Assembly: GCA_944332505.1 (NCBI GenBank)
Contig: CALVKC010000002.1
Span: forward strand, 62,001-126,000
Reading direction: 5' to 3'
DNA from: an uncultured Bacilli bacterium
Lineage (GTDB): Bacteria; Bacillota_I; Bacilli_A; RF39; UBA660
DNA length: 64,000 bases
This document shows positions 25,001 to 32,621 of this stretch, piece by piece (the first letter of the stretch is position 1; the number at the start of each line of letters is the position of its first letter). Both the position numbers and the translations under genes were made by a program. The notes beneath the pieces are model-generated. The model saw only the letters and a program-made list of their open reading frames with translations. It did no database searches and was not told where the DNA came from.

Positions 25001-26173
25001 ATCTATTGTTGTATTTAATGTTTCAACTTCTGTATCTATTCTATCATTTATAGTTTTAACATTCTTTGCTAATTCTTTTTCTGATACAATATCAATTTCT
25101 CTAACTTCTCTACCACTTTCACCATTTGCAGGATTTACTTTATCTTCAACTAATTCTAATGTTCCAGTATCTTCATTATAATTAATATCTATATCTCTAA
25201 CAATTTTAGCACCTTCACCTGCAAAATTTTTGTCAACCTTACTATCAAGTACTTTTCTAATTGAACCTAATTCAGGATTAGCGTCACTATAATTAATTTC
25301 ACTTGCGTCTAATTGAACATTTTTATTAAGGTCTGCTTGTTTACGATTAACTGTATCAACTTTTCTTAAATCATCTTTTGGTATCATTACTTGCTCACCT
25401 AAATCAGTTGTACCATAAACACTATTAGGTTCAGTTGATTTAGGTAGTTTTCTATCATCACGTCTTTTTAATTCATCTAATGCACTTTTAACATTATCAG
25501 CGTCTAATCCTGATACCAAATTATCATATTTAATATCATTTGCGTGAAGTGAAGCTAATAATACCCATTGACCCTCATTAAATGTTTTATCAGCGTCAAT
25601 ATCTCTATATGCTCTATATAATTTATTGTTATAATAACACAATTGGTCTTTATAATATCTATGGCTTGGTTGATAATCTGTAATAGAACAAACAGCTATA
25701 ACATTTAATATTCTATTACCATTTTTGTCCATAGACCAATAACCTTGTATAGTATTATCTTCTGATTGTATAGTTAAATTACTTGTACTAGTTGTACCAG
25801 TTTGTATATTTTTAGTTGTTTTAACTACTTGTGCAATACCATCAACTTCTGTTGTATTAACTTTTAAATTAGATAATACACTTCCATTTACGTCATCAAA
25901 TACACTAATAGATAGTTTACTATTAAACATATTAGTTAATGCTTCATTGTCAGTGATTTCACCACTTAAATTTGCATATGTAACTATATACTGTAAACCA
26001 AAATCCTCATAAGTCAATTCTGACCATTTACTTTCTCCATTTCCCCTCTTAACTTTATGAGTATCATCTTCAACACCATACTCACCTAATGCTAATATTG
26101 GGTCATTTACTAACCACATAGTGCTAGTATCGTGTCGTAATATAATTGTATAATTTTGTTTTTCTTCTTCCAT
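22049..26173 (-). CDS. Long coiled-coil tail fibre, 1374 aa
   Basis: Start chosen at ATG 26173, as AAAGGAGG lies upstream; the frame is open a few codons more. N-terminal module LRHDTSTMWLVNDPILALGEYGVEDDTHKVKRGNG is the common fibre N-domain (N-x-P-x-L-x-x-G-E-x-G-x-E-x-D-T). Residues about 370-560 are a repetitive coiled coil with NERIDTEVETLN / NGTIDTTKTEL units. A second coil lies at about 660-760 and a beta region with TATDKQTVEVQD after that. The C-terminus is Asn/Thr/Ser-rich with SNFEIKTTSDYGQEVMTILNQVNG. Such proteins form trimeric fibres on the baseplate or tail; host-range function is inferred. Confidence 0.75.
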   Translation of the reverse strand: MEEEKQNYTIILRHDTSTMWLVNDPILALGEYGVEDDTHKVKRGNGESKWSELTYEDFGLQYIVTYANLSGEITDNEALTNMFNSKLSISVFDDVNGSVLSNLKVNTTEVDGIAQVVKTTKNIQTGTTSTSNLTIQSEDNTIQGYWSMDKNGNRILNVIAVCSITDYQPSHRYYKDQLCYYNNKLYRAYRDIDADKTFNEGQWVLLASLHANDIKYDNLVSGLDADNVKSALDELKRRDDRKLPKSTEPNSVYGTTDLGEQVMIPKDDLRKVDTVNRKQADLNKNVQLDASEINYSDANPELGSIRKVLDSKVDKNFAGEGAKIVRDIDINYNEDTGTLELVEDKVNPANGESGREVREIDIVSEKELAKNVKTINDRIDTEVETLNTTIDNTKTEINERIDTEVETLNGTIDTTKTELDGKITDLTEIVETNKQDINNKVDTIKEETDKTIADNKADIEQKLETAKAELKHNIDINDGEINGRVTNEVATLNNRIDEEVATLNNTISSKETTINERIDTEIETLNERVDTEVANLNKTISDNKTDIEQKLNTSLGTKIDKDIADNILTDISASQQSQEPTLKIVRKNTSSKEAIVTHIHFKAVGNIKTSYSSDDHILIDSTEIDNVLTEHNRRLDNAEGRLSAHDTNIAALEEHDVNHDKLLATHSEQIANHETRMASLETRADGFDTSIADLDTKIENETTNRKVADAKLETDISRNALNIENNTQAIRDNADNITELNNLLQQNVTNLTQSKVDKTFAEVTNNMIVGNIDYSEPTGNELLKVNKTLVSPVDGSHNVTGFKILSSDNTVVAKPIMEEDELVGIDIATNLDTDVNYFVTSEILKTTIPSDNTVTLSSLTATDKQTVEVQDIISDSEGTWARVKSIDTEAGTCVAVTFHKHAQAVWGTVKGNIDDQQDLKSKFTDISANIKEVADNRIKTITFADYSGGRKYLTFLKDEPNTSYAIDIYGDTASGLSVDYSTQALNSRHMYLKLLLNIENTAFDPQESGLTSELLAPAIRELKTLNDSSVETLNNTISEKETSLTELITQKETSLTENINNVNTTLSGQITNLDNTKLTKVDTANILYGTNETGVQTTFDIAKFGNVDSVNGVEAVDKNIAITANDIPMSKFVEATISDSINTLGTIQETILDELQTQFLEYTPDTVFTIGTYVKTKFATFVRDDGIMLMAKVLKAFTADNTHETPYECFEYDIEQGNLKLIGIPEQIGNDGGDTPTPPHTGDVLDNVVTLDNDLVAAVSHTTDGGTTGIKYIDITNNSSESMTALSDTWEMTNNIVDTGSTITATNNDGGLVSTEINKAYITSNFEIKTTSDYGQEVMTILNQVNGVEDEYTELGGTEQEISTILDEITGTSN

Positions 26174-26189
26174 TACACAATGTCCTCCT

Positions 26190-26717
26190 TTACTCAATAT
26201 CTAATAGAACTTTTACTTGTTCTTTATTTTTCATATATTTTATTGCTTTACCTATTGACCTTACTAAGAAATAATCCTTATCATAATAGTCTATTGCTTT
26301 TGCTTTACCTGCGTGGTCACTAATACTTAACTTATCTCCAATATCAATAAATCCACAGACATTTACAGGCCACTCTCCTGTATATGCCACTTCAATTATT
26401 TCTCTTGGATTTTGTTCTGAATTACCACCATCTAATAATATTATATCTGTATCACTAGATAATGAACTTACCTCTAATCTTTCCATAGTTTTAGAAGGTC
26501 CACCATCTATTATAATATTTGGATTAGCTAAATTATTAGAGTTTATACATACACCAACTACCATTCTTGAATTTATTGGGAAATCATCTTTGTTACCCTT
26601 TACAGCCCTGGTTATATAACCAGATGAAGTATCTATCATAACAATATCTCCAACTTCTATTATTTCTTCTGGGTCTACTTTTTTATAGGTAATATAGTTT
26701 TCACAATCAAGTACCAT
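26190..26717 (-). CDS. Beta-barrel virion protein, 175 aa, paralogue of 20276 gene
   Basis: Start chosen at ATG 26717 (MVLDCENY), preceded by AAAGGGGG. The C-terminal half (FIDIGDKLSISDHAGKAKAIDY ... SIGKAIKYMKNKEQVKVLLDIE) aligns visibly with the 126-aa protein at 20276. The N-terminal half has the same EVGDIVMIDTSSGYITRAV pattern. Two copies flanking the fibre/neck cluster suggest a structural decoration or fibre-connector role, but no named family is assigned. Confidence 0.6.
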   Translation of the reverse strand: MVLDCENYITYKKVDPEEIIEVGDIVMIDTSSGYITRAVKGNKDDFPINSRMVVGVCINSNNLANPNIIIDGGPSKTMERLEVSSLSSDTDIILLDGGNSEQNPREIIEVAYTGEWPVNVCGFIDIGDKLSISDHAGKAKAIDYYDKDYFLVRSIGKAIKYMKNKEQVKVLLDIE

Positions 26718-26731
26718 AGTATAAACCCCCT

Positions 26732-27178
26732 TTAAAATTCTTGCCAATTTAATGTTGTATCTATTTCTTGAAATTGTTGTTGGTCTGCATTTTGCATAGT
26801 ATCTATATCTTGTTTAGAATAAGAATAATCTTTTGATATACCTTGCATTTCCCATTTACCTTCAACATATCTCCATTCTTGATAACCGTCTTGTGGGTCA
26901 TCACTTACTTTGATTAAATAAGTTCTTTTTTCTGAAATATTTGTTGTAGGTAATTCTTCTACAATTAATGGTCTAGTATCACCAAGAGAAGCCTCGTCCA
27001 TAGCAAAATGAACTTCATCTACTCTTGCTTTTGCCTCATTTTCAGTTGCATATTCTTCAATTACTTTTGAACCATTTACCATATAAAAAATGACTATGTT
27101 CTTTTCGTGTTTGCCTTGAAAACAATCTTGTAACCAAAACAAATTCAACATAGCCCCAGTTTTTAATAGTATAAACAT
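26732..27178 (-). CDS. Hypothetical tail-region protein, 148 aa
   Basis: ATG 27178 has a strong GGGAGGTGA. Residues 30-65 (FYMVNGSKVIEEYATENEAKARVDEV) match the whole of the 62-aa protein at 27246 (VKLNDG..., ...ETFDTEDEANARYEEL), so the two share a small domain. The C-terminal part has KRTYLIKVSDDPQDGYQEWRY followed by a short coil. Function unknown; it is first in the fibre transcript. Confidence 0.58.
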   Translation of the reverse strand: MFILLKTGAMLNLFWLQDCFQGKHEKNIVIFYMVNGSKVIEEYATENEAKARVDEVHFAMDEASLGDTRPLIVEELPTTNISEKRTYLIKVSDDPQDGYQEWRYVEGKWEMQGISKDYSYSKQDIDTMQNADQQQFQEIDTTLNWQEF

Positions 27179-27245
27179 ATACTTATCACCTCCCGTATAA
27201 CATTCCTATAATCTAGGACCCTTGAATTATACAAAAATATTTAGT

Positions 27246-27434
27246 TTAATCAATTAATAGACCTTTTAATTCTTCATATCTTGCATTTGCCTCATCTTCG
27301 GTATCAAATGTTTCTTTATATTCATTTAAACTACCTTTTGCTGATTGATAAACAATATTCTTACCATCAAGATTAATCAAACCAATATGAATTAAATTTT
27401 GGGTTCTACCATCATTTAATTTTACATATATCAT
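27246..27434 (-). CDS. Small paralogous domain protein, 62 aa
   Basis: Single small beta-beta-alpha-like domain (MIYVKLNDGRTQNLIHIG ... FDTEDEANARYEELKGLL), also present in the 148-aa neighbour. AAAGGAGT precedes ATG 27434, with a late motif 28 nt upstream. Function unknown. Confidence 0.6.
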   Translation of the reverse strand: MIYVKLNDGRTQNLIHIGLINLDGKNIVYQSAKGSLNEYKETFDTEDEANARYEELKGLLID

Positions 27435-27461
27435 AATCCCATTACTCCTTTATATGTATAT

Positions 27462-27476
27462 CTATTAATATTTTAC
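27462..27476 (-). promoter_or_regulatory. Late promoter motif (copy 8)
   Basis: Minus-strand GTAAAATATTAATAG, between a terminator and the start of the 27434 gene. Confidence 0.68.
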
Positions 27477-27493
27477 TTTTAATACAAATAAAA

Positions 27494-27518
27494 AAGAACT
27501 AGATTAAATCTAGTTCTT
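27494..27518 (-). terminator. Hairpin terminator
   Basis: 12-bp perfect stem AAGAACTAGATT / AATCTAGTTCTT with a one-base centre, followed by TTTTTATTTG on the minus strand. It ends the 28216-27535 unit. Confidence 0.78.
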
Positions 27519-27534
27519 CTTTCATTAATATTTA

Positions 27535-27918
27535 TTATGCAATTATAGTTACTTCTTTATTTATAAAATAATAAACTACTTCACCATTTTCCCAACTATC
27601 ACTACAAGTATCTATTACTTTAACTTGTATTCTACTTTCTAAATAATCATAATAACCGGCATAATTTAATTTAAGAAATTCTTTTATACTTTCTATAACA
27701 ATATATATAAATCTATCTATTTCTTGTTGTGTCATTTTATTTGGTTCATATATAATTTTATGTAGTAAATCATCACTCTCTATTGACCTGTTTTTAAATT
27801 CTAATAAATCTGAACAATTGCTATAATATAAATTATAATTTTGGAATTTAAAATACTTAAAATATTTTTCCAATATTTGTGTAAAATCATTATCATTAAA
27901 TGTTGCTCTTATAATCAT
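27535..27918 (-). CDS. Hypothetical protein, 127 aa
   Basis: Start chosen at ATG 27918 (MIIRATFNDNDF) behind GAAGGTG. Aromatic-rich (KYFKYFKFQNYNLYYSNCSD), with a C-terminal VVYYFINKEVTIIA. No domain recognised. It overlaps or abuts the preceding 98-aa gene, so they form a pair from the sigma70 promoter at 28252-28280. Confidence 0.6.
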   Translation of the reverse strand: MIIRATFNDNDFTQILEKYFKYFKFQNYNLYYSNCSDLLEFKNRSIESDDLLHKIIYEPNKMTQQEIDRFIYIVIESIKEFLKLNYAGYYDYLESRIQVKVIDTCSDSWENGEVVYYFINKEVTIIA

Positions 27919-27919
27919 A

Positions 27920-28216
27920 TTATTCACCTTCTTTCTTATCATCTTGTAATAATTTAACTAAATCAGTTAATACGTCTTTTAATCCTGACATTGCTTCTGA
28001 ATACTCACTATATATTTCAAATTTGTCTTTTCCTGTTAAAGCATAATATTCTTCTGTTTTCTCATTTTCTGCAATTATAAATTCAAAATTATCTAATATT
28101 CTAATATATACATTATATACTGTGTTTTTATCATCATTAATGTAACCTAAACTAAATCCCTTATCTGTTCCATAAACAAGTATATGTTTTGCTACATTAC
28201 TTTCTAATTTTATCAT
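27920..28216 (-). CDS. Hypothetical protein, 98 aa
   Basis: Small alpha/beta protein with KHILVYGTDKGFSLGYINDDKNT and an acidic lysine-rich C-terminus. AAAGGAGT precedes ATG 28216. It is first gene of a short sigma70-driven, terminator-bounded unit embedded among late genes. Confidence 0.6.
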   Translation of the reverse strand: MIKLESNVAKHILVYGTDKGFSLGYINDDKNTVYNVYIRILDNFEFIIAENEKTEEYYALTGKDKFEIYSEYSEAMSGLKDVLTDLVKLLQDDKKEGE

Positions 28217-28251
28217 AATAATCCTACTCCTTTACACATTTTCCTACTTAT

Positions 28252-28280
28252 ATTATACCATATATTTAAACTTATGTAAA
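28252..28280 (-). promoter_or_regulatory. Strong sigma70/SigA promoter
   Basis: Minus strand TTTACA (28280-28275), 17-nt spacer, TATAAT (28257-28252), before the 98-aa gene. Confidence 0.75.
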
Positions 28281-28296
28281 GATTTTTTATATAAAT

Positions 28297-28329
28297 AAAA
28301 GGTAATACTTATTATGTATTACCTTTTTT
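28297..28329 (-). terminator. Hairpin terminator
   Basis: AAAAGGTAATAC / GTATTACCTTTT stem with a 7-base loop after the SWIM-like gene. Confidence 0.72.
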
Positions 28330-28330
28330 A

Positions 28331-29185
28331 TTAAACATTATTATTTTCATCATTATTAGTATCTATGTCTTGATTATTGATACCATTATAAGAATTAGTA
28401 GAAGGATTATTACCTTGAACATTATTTTTAATATCTTCTTGATTTTCAACATTATTTTCTGGCGTTTCAGTGTTAGAATTATCATCTGTATTATCGTCCT
28501 TTCTTTGCCAACGTAATTTAGCATTTTGTCTAGCTAGTTCATTTGGTAATGTAAGAACCTTATCACCTTTTAATCCTAAATATTTATTTACACCTTCAAT
28601 ATTTTGTTCTAGCCAGTTCATAAAAGTACTAGTTACTTGTTGTAACCACCTTTTATTAGATAATACAGCAGTCAAATGTTTACATACTCCCCCTCTATTT
28701 TCAGGATTAGCTCTTGCGTCCTCATTAGGTCTACCTTCTTTTTCACCATATTTATAACCTAATATTGTTGCTTGATATGCAAATCTATATTGCCAGTCCT
28801 TACAAGTACAATCTAATTTAATGTCCATACCATCAATAGAGTTCATCATTGCTTGTGTTACAACTTTTGTATTAATCTGATTTTTTGTATAAGAATTTGT
28901 ATTTTCTGCACTAATTTGCACCCAATATAAAATATCTTCTAGTTCTACTACGTCGTCATAATCCCCAACTTGTAAATGTACTACAAGTGCATTATTTGTT
29001 AAAATATTAGAAGTATCTATATCACTTATACTAAATCCTTTGTAACCAGCAGACCTTTCTAATCTGTTAGAATAAGGTCCTGCTGGGTTTGCCTCTCTTG
29101 ACTTTTTACTTCTTAAATCTAATTCTTTTCTGGTTATTGCTAATAATTCATTTCTTGAAGCTTCATTTAATATTTTTCTTGACAT
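28331..29185 (-). CDS. SWIM-type zinc-finger protein, 284 aa
   Basis: Residues 121-172 carry LDCTCKDWQYRFAYQATILGY ... GGVCKHL: C126, C128, C168, H170, the CxC...CxH pattern of SWIM zinc fingers with a long insert, as seen in several large-phage proteins. The last ~55 residues are almost pure Asn/Asp/Glu and probably disordered. The N-terminus MSRKILNEASRNELL carries an L-N-E-A motif like the candidate capsid-targeting segments elsewhere. TGGGGGT precedes ATG 29185. DNA or protein binding is the known role of SWIM domains; the function here is unknown. Confidence 0.72.
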   Translation of the reverse strand: MSRKILNEASRNELLAITRKELDLRSKKSREANPAGPYSNRLERSAGYKGFSISDIDTSNILTNNALVVHLQVGDYDDVVELEDILYWVQISAENTNSYTKNQINTKVVTQAMMNSIDGMDIKLDCTCKDWQYRFAYQATILGYKYGEKEGRPNEDARANPENRGGVCKHLTAVLSNKRWLQQVTSTFMNWLEQNIEGVNKYLGLKGDKVLTLPNELARQNAKLRWQRKDDNTDDNSNTETPENNVENQEDIKNNVQGNNPSTNSYNGINNQDIDTNNDENNNV

Positions 29186-29207
29186 TATTGAATAACCCCC
29201 AATTCTA

Positions 29208-30218
29208 TTATATTATAACTGGTAAATTAGAACTATCTATTTGATTTAATTGGTCTAATAATCTACCATAAAATCCTTGTGAATTTTTAAATTTTTCACA
29301 TATAGCTTTTAATCTATTTAATTCATCTTCTGTTGATATTTGTAAATCATCACTTTCTAATGCAATTATCAAATCAATATCATCTTTAAAATCAGATACT
29401 GATTTAGCTTCTGTTAATGTTTGATTATTTTCAAAATCAGATTTTTTCATTATATCAATTTCATCATTATTTTCTAAATTTTCCTCTAAACTTTCAGTTA
29501 CTTCATATGGGTGTTCTTTTCTAAATTTAGTTAATGCTTTTATAGTTTCTTTATATAAAAATTCATTTTGTTCATCTGGTTTTTTGTCCCAACCCCTATC
29601 ATAGTTTACAATTAATTCATTTTTAGCAATATCTTTAATAGATAATTTACTTATTGGACCATTATCTATTCCATATTCACTACCTTCTAAAAATACTTTT
29701 GCGTCTATTTTGTAGTCAACACCATTATACTGTGCATTACCAACAATATATAAATCATCTTTTGCTAACTTTAAATCAAATTGAATTTCACTAGATTTAG
29801 CTTCATTTAGATTAGAACTTTCTATTGTTAAAAGTTTTTTATCAACAATTCTATTTTCATCATCTAATCCTAATACAATAGTATCAGCATTGTCTAACTT
29901 AGATTGTTCTTGCATATCTATAAAGTAAACTACAACTTTATTACCTTTTATATTTTTAATTACTGTTTCAAGTTCTGGTGTTAATATTTTTGGTTCTTCA
30001 TTTAATGTATCTATTACAGTTTCTTTTGTTCCAACTGTACTCGTACAATAATTCATAACCTTTTGGTCTAATCTATTATTTAGTATGTCTCCAATTTCTA
30101 CTAAATCACTAACTTTATTTGTATTTTTACTTTCTAATTTTTTATTAGGTTTCACATTGTTTCTATGTAGACCTTCTGTTAAAAACCTAATAGTTGCGTC
30201 TGTTATATTTTCTTTCAT
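29208..30218 (-). CDS. Cargo-like hypothetical protein, 336 aa
   Basis: Start chosen at ATG 30218 (MKENITDATIRFL), preceded by GGAAGGTG. The N-terminal ITDATIRFLTEGL matches the KLTEATILAL / KLVEATINLL starts of two proteins at 59-62 kb. Further L-x-E-A/S sites occur at LNEAKSS, VTESLEEN and LTEAKSVS. The middle (IKGNKVVVYFIDMQEQS, LYIVGNAQYNGVDYKIDAKV) is beta-rich. No named family. It has both a sigma70 promoter and a late motif upstream, so it could be made early and late. A packaged head protein is my inference. Confidence 0.6.
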   Translation of the reverse strand: MKENITDATIRFLTEGLHRNNVKPNKKLESKNTNKVSDLVEIGDILNNRLDQKVMNYCTSTVGTKETVIDTLNEEPKILTPELETVIKNIKGNKVVVYFIDMQEQSKLDNADTIVLGLDDENRIVDKKLLTIESSNLNEAKSSEIQFDLKLAKDDLYIVGNAQYNGVDYKIDAKVFLEGSEYGIDNGPISKLSIKDIAKNELIVNYDRGWDKKPDEQNEFLYKETIKALTKFRKEHPYEVTESLEENLENNDEIDIMKKSDFENNQTLTEAKSVSDFKDDIDLIIALESDDLQISTEDELNRLKAICEKFKNSQGFYGRLLDQLNQIDSSNLPVII

Positions 30219-30247
30219 ACTTTCCACACCTTCCACAATTTTTTAAC

Positions 30248-30276
30248 ATTATATTATAAATTTTAAAATTTGTAAA
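30248..30276 (-). promoter_or_regulatory. Sigma70/SigA promoter
   Basis: Minus strand TTTACA (30276-30271), 17-nt spacer, TATAAT (30253-30248), 30 nt before the 30218 start. It lies just downstream of a late motif, giving a dual promoter. Confidence 0.65.
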
Positions 30277-30297
30277 TAGTTTTTACATAAAACTCTT

Positions 30298-30312
30298 ATA
30301 ATAATATTTTAC
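30298..30312 (-). promoter_or_regulatory. Late promoter motif (copy 9)
   Basis: Minus-strand GTAAAATATTATTAT, one base from consensus, directly after the endolysin terminator. Confidence 0.6.
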
Positions 30313-30320
30313 AATTAGTA

Positions 30321-30347
30321 TGGGTGTAATGATATACACTACACCCA
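30321..30347 (-). terminator. Terminator of the endolysin transcript
   Basis: TGGGTGTA (30321-30328) pairs with TACACCCA (30340-30347). It is 20 nt after the endolysin stop codon. Confidence 0.7.
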
Positions 30348-30366
30348 CATTTTATATTATCAAATT

Positions 30367-31530
30367 TTAGTTAGGAATTTTTAATGTCTGACCTGTATAA
30401 ATAATATATTTTGGTCCTTTTATACCATTCATATCAGCTATTTTATGCCAGTCTACCCCATATTTAGCACCTATTCCAGATAATGTATCACCACTTTGTA
30501 CTTTATAAGTTTTAGTAGTATTTACAGTTGATGAACTTGTGCTAGAACCACTTGTAGGTATTTTTAATTTTTGACCTGGGTATATAATATATTTTGGTCC
30601 TGAAATTCCATTTAATGTAGCAATATCTTTCCAATTTACACCATATTTAGCACCTATTTTAGATAAGTTATCTCCACTTACAACTGTATATGTTGTACTA
30701 TTATTGCTACTTCCACCATTATAAATTTTATTTACAATACTTTGTACTGCATTGTAATCATAACCAGCAGCTTCTAATCTACTTTTTCTTTCATTACCAT
30801 TACCCCATTTACCATCTATACATTCTTGGGCTAATGTTTCATTTGATTTAGTAGGTGTTGTTGGTTGTGATGGTTGTACTGCACCACCTCTAATTAGACC
30901 TGGGTAGTCTATATAAGCATAGTTTGTATCTAATCTTCCACTATAACCACCAAATGAACCATTTGACGTAAATTGCCATAATGTTAAATTATTTCTTTCA
31001 CTTGCTTGAACATTTAATCCTCTTTGAACACCACCACTTGTAGGCCATTGAGCAACCCATTTATCATATGGTTTTAATTCACTACCATTTAATTGATTAT
31101 TGAACCAACTAGACGAAGCATATACACCAACATAATAACCAGCACTTTCTACCTTTTCACAGAAAGCAGCACACATTTCTCTTAATGTTTGATTACTTGG
31201 CATACCATTTTTTCTTTTATAACCATCAGCGTCTTCCATATCAAACCAACAACCATATGAGTAACTATCTTTATATGGTGCAACAGCATTTAAAAAATGT
31301 TCAGCTTCTCTTTTTGCACCATCAACATTTAAAGCATATGAATACCAATAAAAACCAAATGGTAATCCTATTGACTTACATAAGTCAGCATTTCTTTTAA
31401 ATTTAGTATCAAGTGTACCACTTACACCATAACCAACTCTAATAATAGCAAATTCTACACCATTATTTTTTAGTGCTACCAAATCAATATTACCTTGATG
31501 AGCACTAATATCAATACCTCTTTTAGCCAT
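30367..31530 (-). CDS. Endolysin: GH25 muramidase with CW_7 and two LysM domains
   Basis: 387 aa; cleaves the N-acetylmuramic acid bonds of peptidoglycan at lysis. Residues 1-210 are a GH25 lysozyme with the catalytic acids visible (GIDISAHQG, D7; WFDMED, D97 and E99) and WVAQW / LWQFTS motifs. About 228-270 is a CW_7 (Cpl-7-type) wall-binding repeat (LAQECIDGKWGNGNERKSRL). About 279-325 and 342-387 are two LysM domains (TYTVVSGDNLSKIGAKYGV and TYKVQSGDTLSGIGAKYGV). There is no signal peptide, so release depends on the holin, likely the gene at 58942. GGAGTTG before ATG 31530 lies inside the end of the preceding 37-aa ORF. Confidence 0.96.
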   Translation of the reverse strand: MAKRGIDISAHQGNIDLVALKNNGVEFAIIRVGYGVSGTLDTKFKRNADLCKSIGLPFGFYWYSYALNVDGAKREAEHFLNAVAPYKDSYSYGCWFDMEDADGYKRKNGMPSNQTLREMCAAFCEKVESAGYYVGVYASSSWFNNQLNGSELKPYDKWVAQWPTSGGVQRGLNVQASERNNLTLWQFTSNGSFGGYSGRLDTNYAYIDYPGLIRGGAVQPSQPTTPTKSNETLAQECIDGKWGNGNERKSRLEAAGYDYNAVQSIVNKIYNGGSSNNSTTYTVVSGDNLSKIGAKYGVNWKDIATLNGISGPKYIIYPGQKLKIPTSGSSTSSSTVNTTKTYKVQSGDTLSGIGAKYGVDWHKIADMNGIKGPKYIIYTGQTLKIPN

Positions 31531-31532
31531 TA

Positions 31533-31646
31533 TTATTCAACTCCTTCCATAGACATTTCATCTTCATTATATTCTGGCTCTGTTCTATTTAATTCTGCAT
31601 TACCTTCAACAAAACCATCAGTTGTTACAACATTTTCATCTTCCAT
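31533..31646 (-). CDS. Tiny acidic ORF upstream of the endolysin, 37 aa
   Basis: ATG 31646 follows a strong AGGAGGT. It encodes a very acidic peptide (begins MEDENVVTTDGFVEGN, ends EDEMSMEGVE) and stops 3 nt before the endolysin start, whose ribosome binding site lies within its last codons. The late motif at 31674-31688 is 28 nt upstream. It may be a translational-coupling leader or a small lysis regulator; no homology recognised. Confidence 0.6.
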   Translation of the reverse strand: MEDENVVTTDGFVEGNAELNRTEPEYNEDEMSMEGVE

Positions 31647-31673
31647 CACAATTACCTCCTATATTAATTATCT

Positions 31674-31688
31674 CTACTAATATTTTAC
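31674..31688 (-). promoter_or_regulatory. Late promoter motif (copy 10)
   Basis: Minus-strand GTAAAATATTAGTAG, placing the endolysin under late control. Confidence 0.65.
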
Positions 31689-31712
31689 TTATAGACCTAT
31701 AAAAATAAAGAT

Positions 31713-31738
31713 TGGTAGTAACCTAATTGTTACTACCA
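31713..31738 (-). terminator. Hairpin terminator
   Basis: TGGTAGTAAC / GTTACTACCA stem with a 6-base loop, followed by AATCTTTATTTTTA on the minus strand. It ends the 34048-31760 unit. Confidence 0.75.
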
Positions 31739-31759
31739 CGTTTTCAATAGTATTTTTAA

Positions 31760-32197
31760 TTAATCTTCATCTTCAATGTCATCATCAAGAAACATTTTAA
31801 AGTATTTTGCTACTTTATATTTAGGTGCGTCAATATCATTTATAAATAATTTTGACATTTCTAAACAGAACTCTTGTAAATCTAATCTTTTACTTTCAGC
31901 ATAAGATTTATAATCATTATAAAACATATTCATAGTTAGATAATAATCTATACAAGCACCTTCTGCTATACCAACCTTACGTAATATTTCTTTAACTCTT
32001 TCCATTGAAAATGTTTCCCCATTGGGTTCAAATGAGTGAACTATATCAACAGCTTCCGTCTCATCAATGCCATATAAAATATCTTCTAACATTTCAGAAA
32101 ACTTTTCAAATAAGTGTACTTCACATACTTTTAGTTCATCTAAAATGTCACATACAATATCTTCTAGGTCTTCTTTCTCAATTTTTGATAAGTCCAT
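31760..32197 (-). CDS. Hypothetical protein, 145 aa
   Basis: Acidic helical protein. The stretch FEPNGETFSMERVKEILRKVGI followed by CIDYYLTMNMFYNDY is well organised and looks like a conserved small phage family, but I cannot name it. AAAGGAGT precedes ATG 32197. It is the last gene of the five-gene unit downstream of the agr-like cassette. Confidence 0.6.
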   Translation of the reverse strand: MDLSKIEKEDLEDIVCDILDELKVCEVHLFEKFSEMLEDILYGIDETEAVDIVHSFEPNGETFSMERVKEILRKVGIAEGACIDYYLTMNMFYNDYKSYAESKRLDLQEFCLEMSKLFINDIDAPKYKVAKYFKMFLDDDIEDED

Positions 32198-32212
32198 AGA
32201 TATAACTCCTTT

Positions 32213-32605
32213 CTATGCAATCCTATTAACACCTAATGCTATATTAGATATTGTTATATCTGTTGTAGGCATTACTGTTAATGTTACATTATCAGCAAAA
32301 TCTCCTCGATTTGCTCTAATTATAGTAGTAAAGGAACTATTGTTATAACTATCTGCAACTATTGTATCTGTTATTATTGCGTCTGGTATTGCTACACCAT
32401 CAGCAAATAATTGAATAGATGATAACCCAACAGTACCACTAGTATAAGACACGTCTAATGTTACCATATAGTAACCTTGTCTATTTACATTAATGTTTGT
32501 TGCACTTGGGTGTGTTACACTATTTCCAATATTAATCTTATCAGTGTTAAATGGAATAGCAGTATTAGCTGTTGCAGTTATACTTTTTGAGTAGGTTCTC
32601 AACAT
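32213..32605 (-). CDS. Jelly-roll-like virion surface protein, 130 aa
   Basis: Beta-only protein with repeated short strands (TANTAIPFNTDKINIG, NVNRQGYYMVTLDVSYTSG, FADGVAIPDAIITDT) and ending ISNIALGVNRIA. The pattern resembles C1q/TNF-like jelly-roll heads used as small spike or collar domains in gut phages. AGGAAGGAGG precedes ATG 32605. Confidence 0.6.
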   Translation of the reverse strand: MLRTYSKSITATANTAIPFNTDKINIGNSVTHPSATNINVNRQGYYMVTLDVSYTSGTVGLSSIQLFADGVAIPDAIITDTIVADSYNNSSFTTIIRANRGDFADNVTLTVMPTTDITISNIALGVNRIA

Positions 32606-32621
32606 ACTTAACTCCTCCTTC

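Noticed and set aside
24615..25181. 188-aa open frame on the plus strand, Ser/Val-rich
   Set aside because: It lies wholly inside the repetitive coiled-coil fibre gene on the minus strand, has no ribosome binding site, and its composition is the expected antisense of Asp/Thr/Asn repeats.
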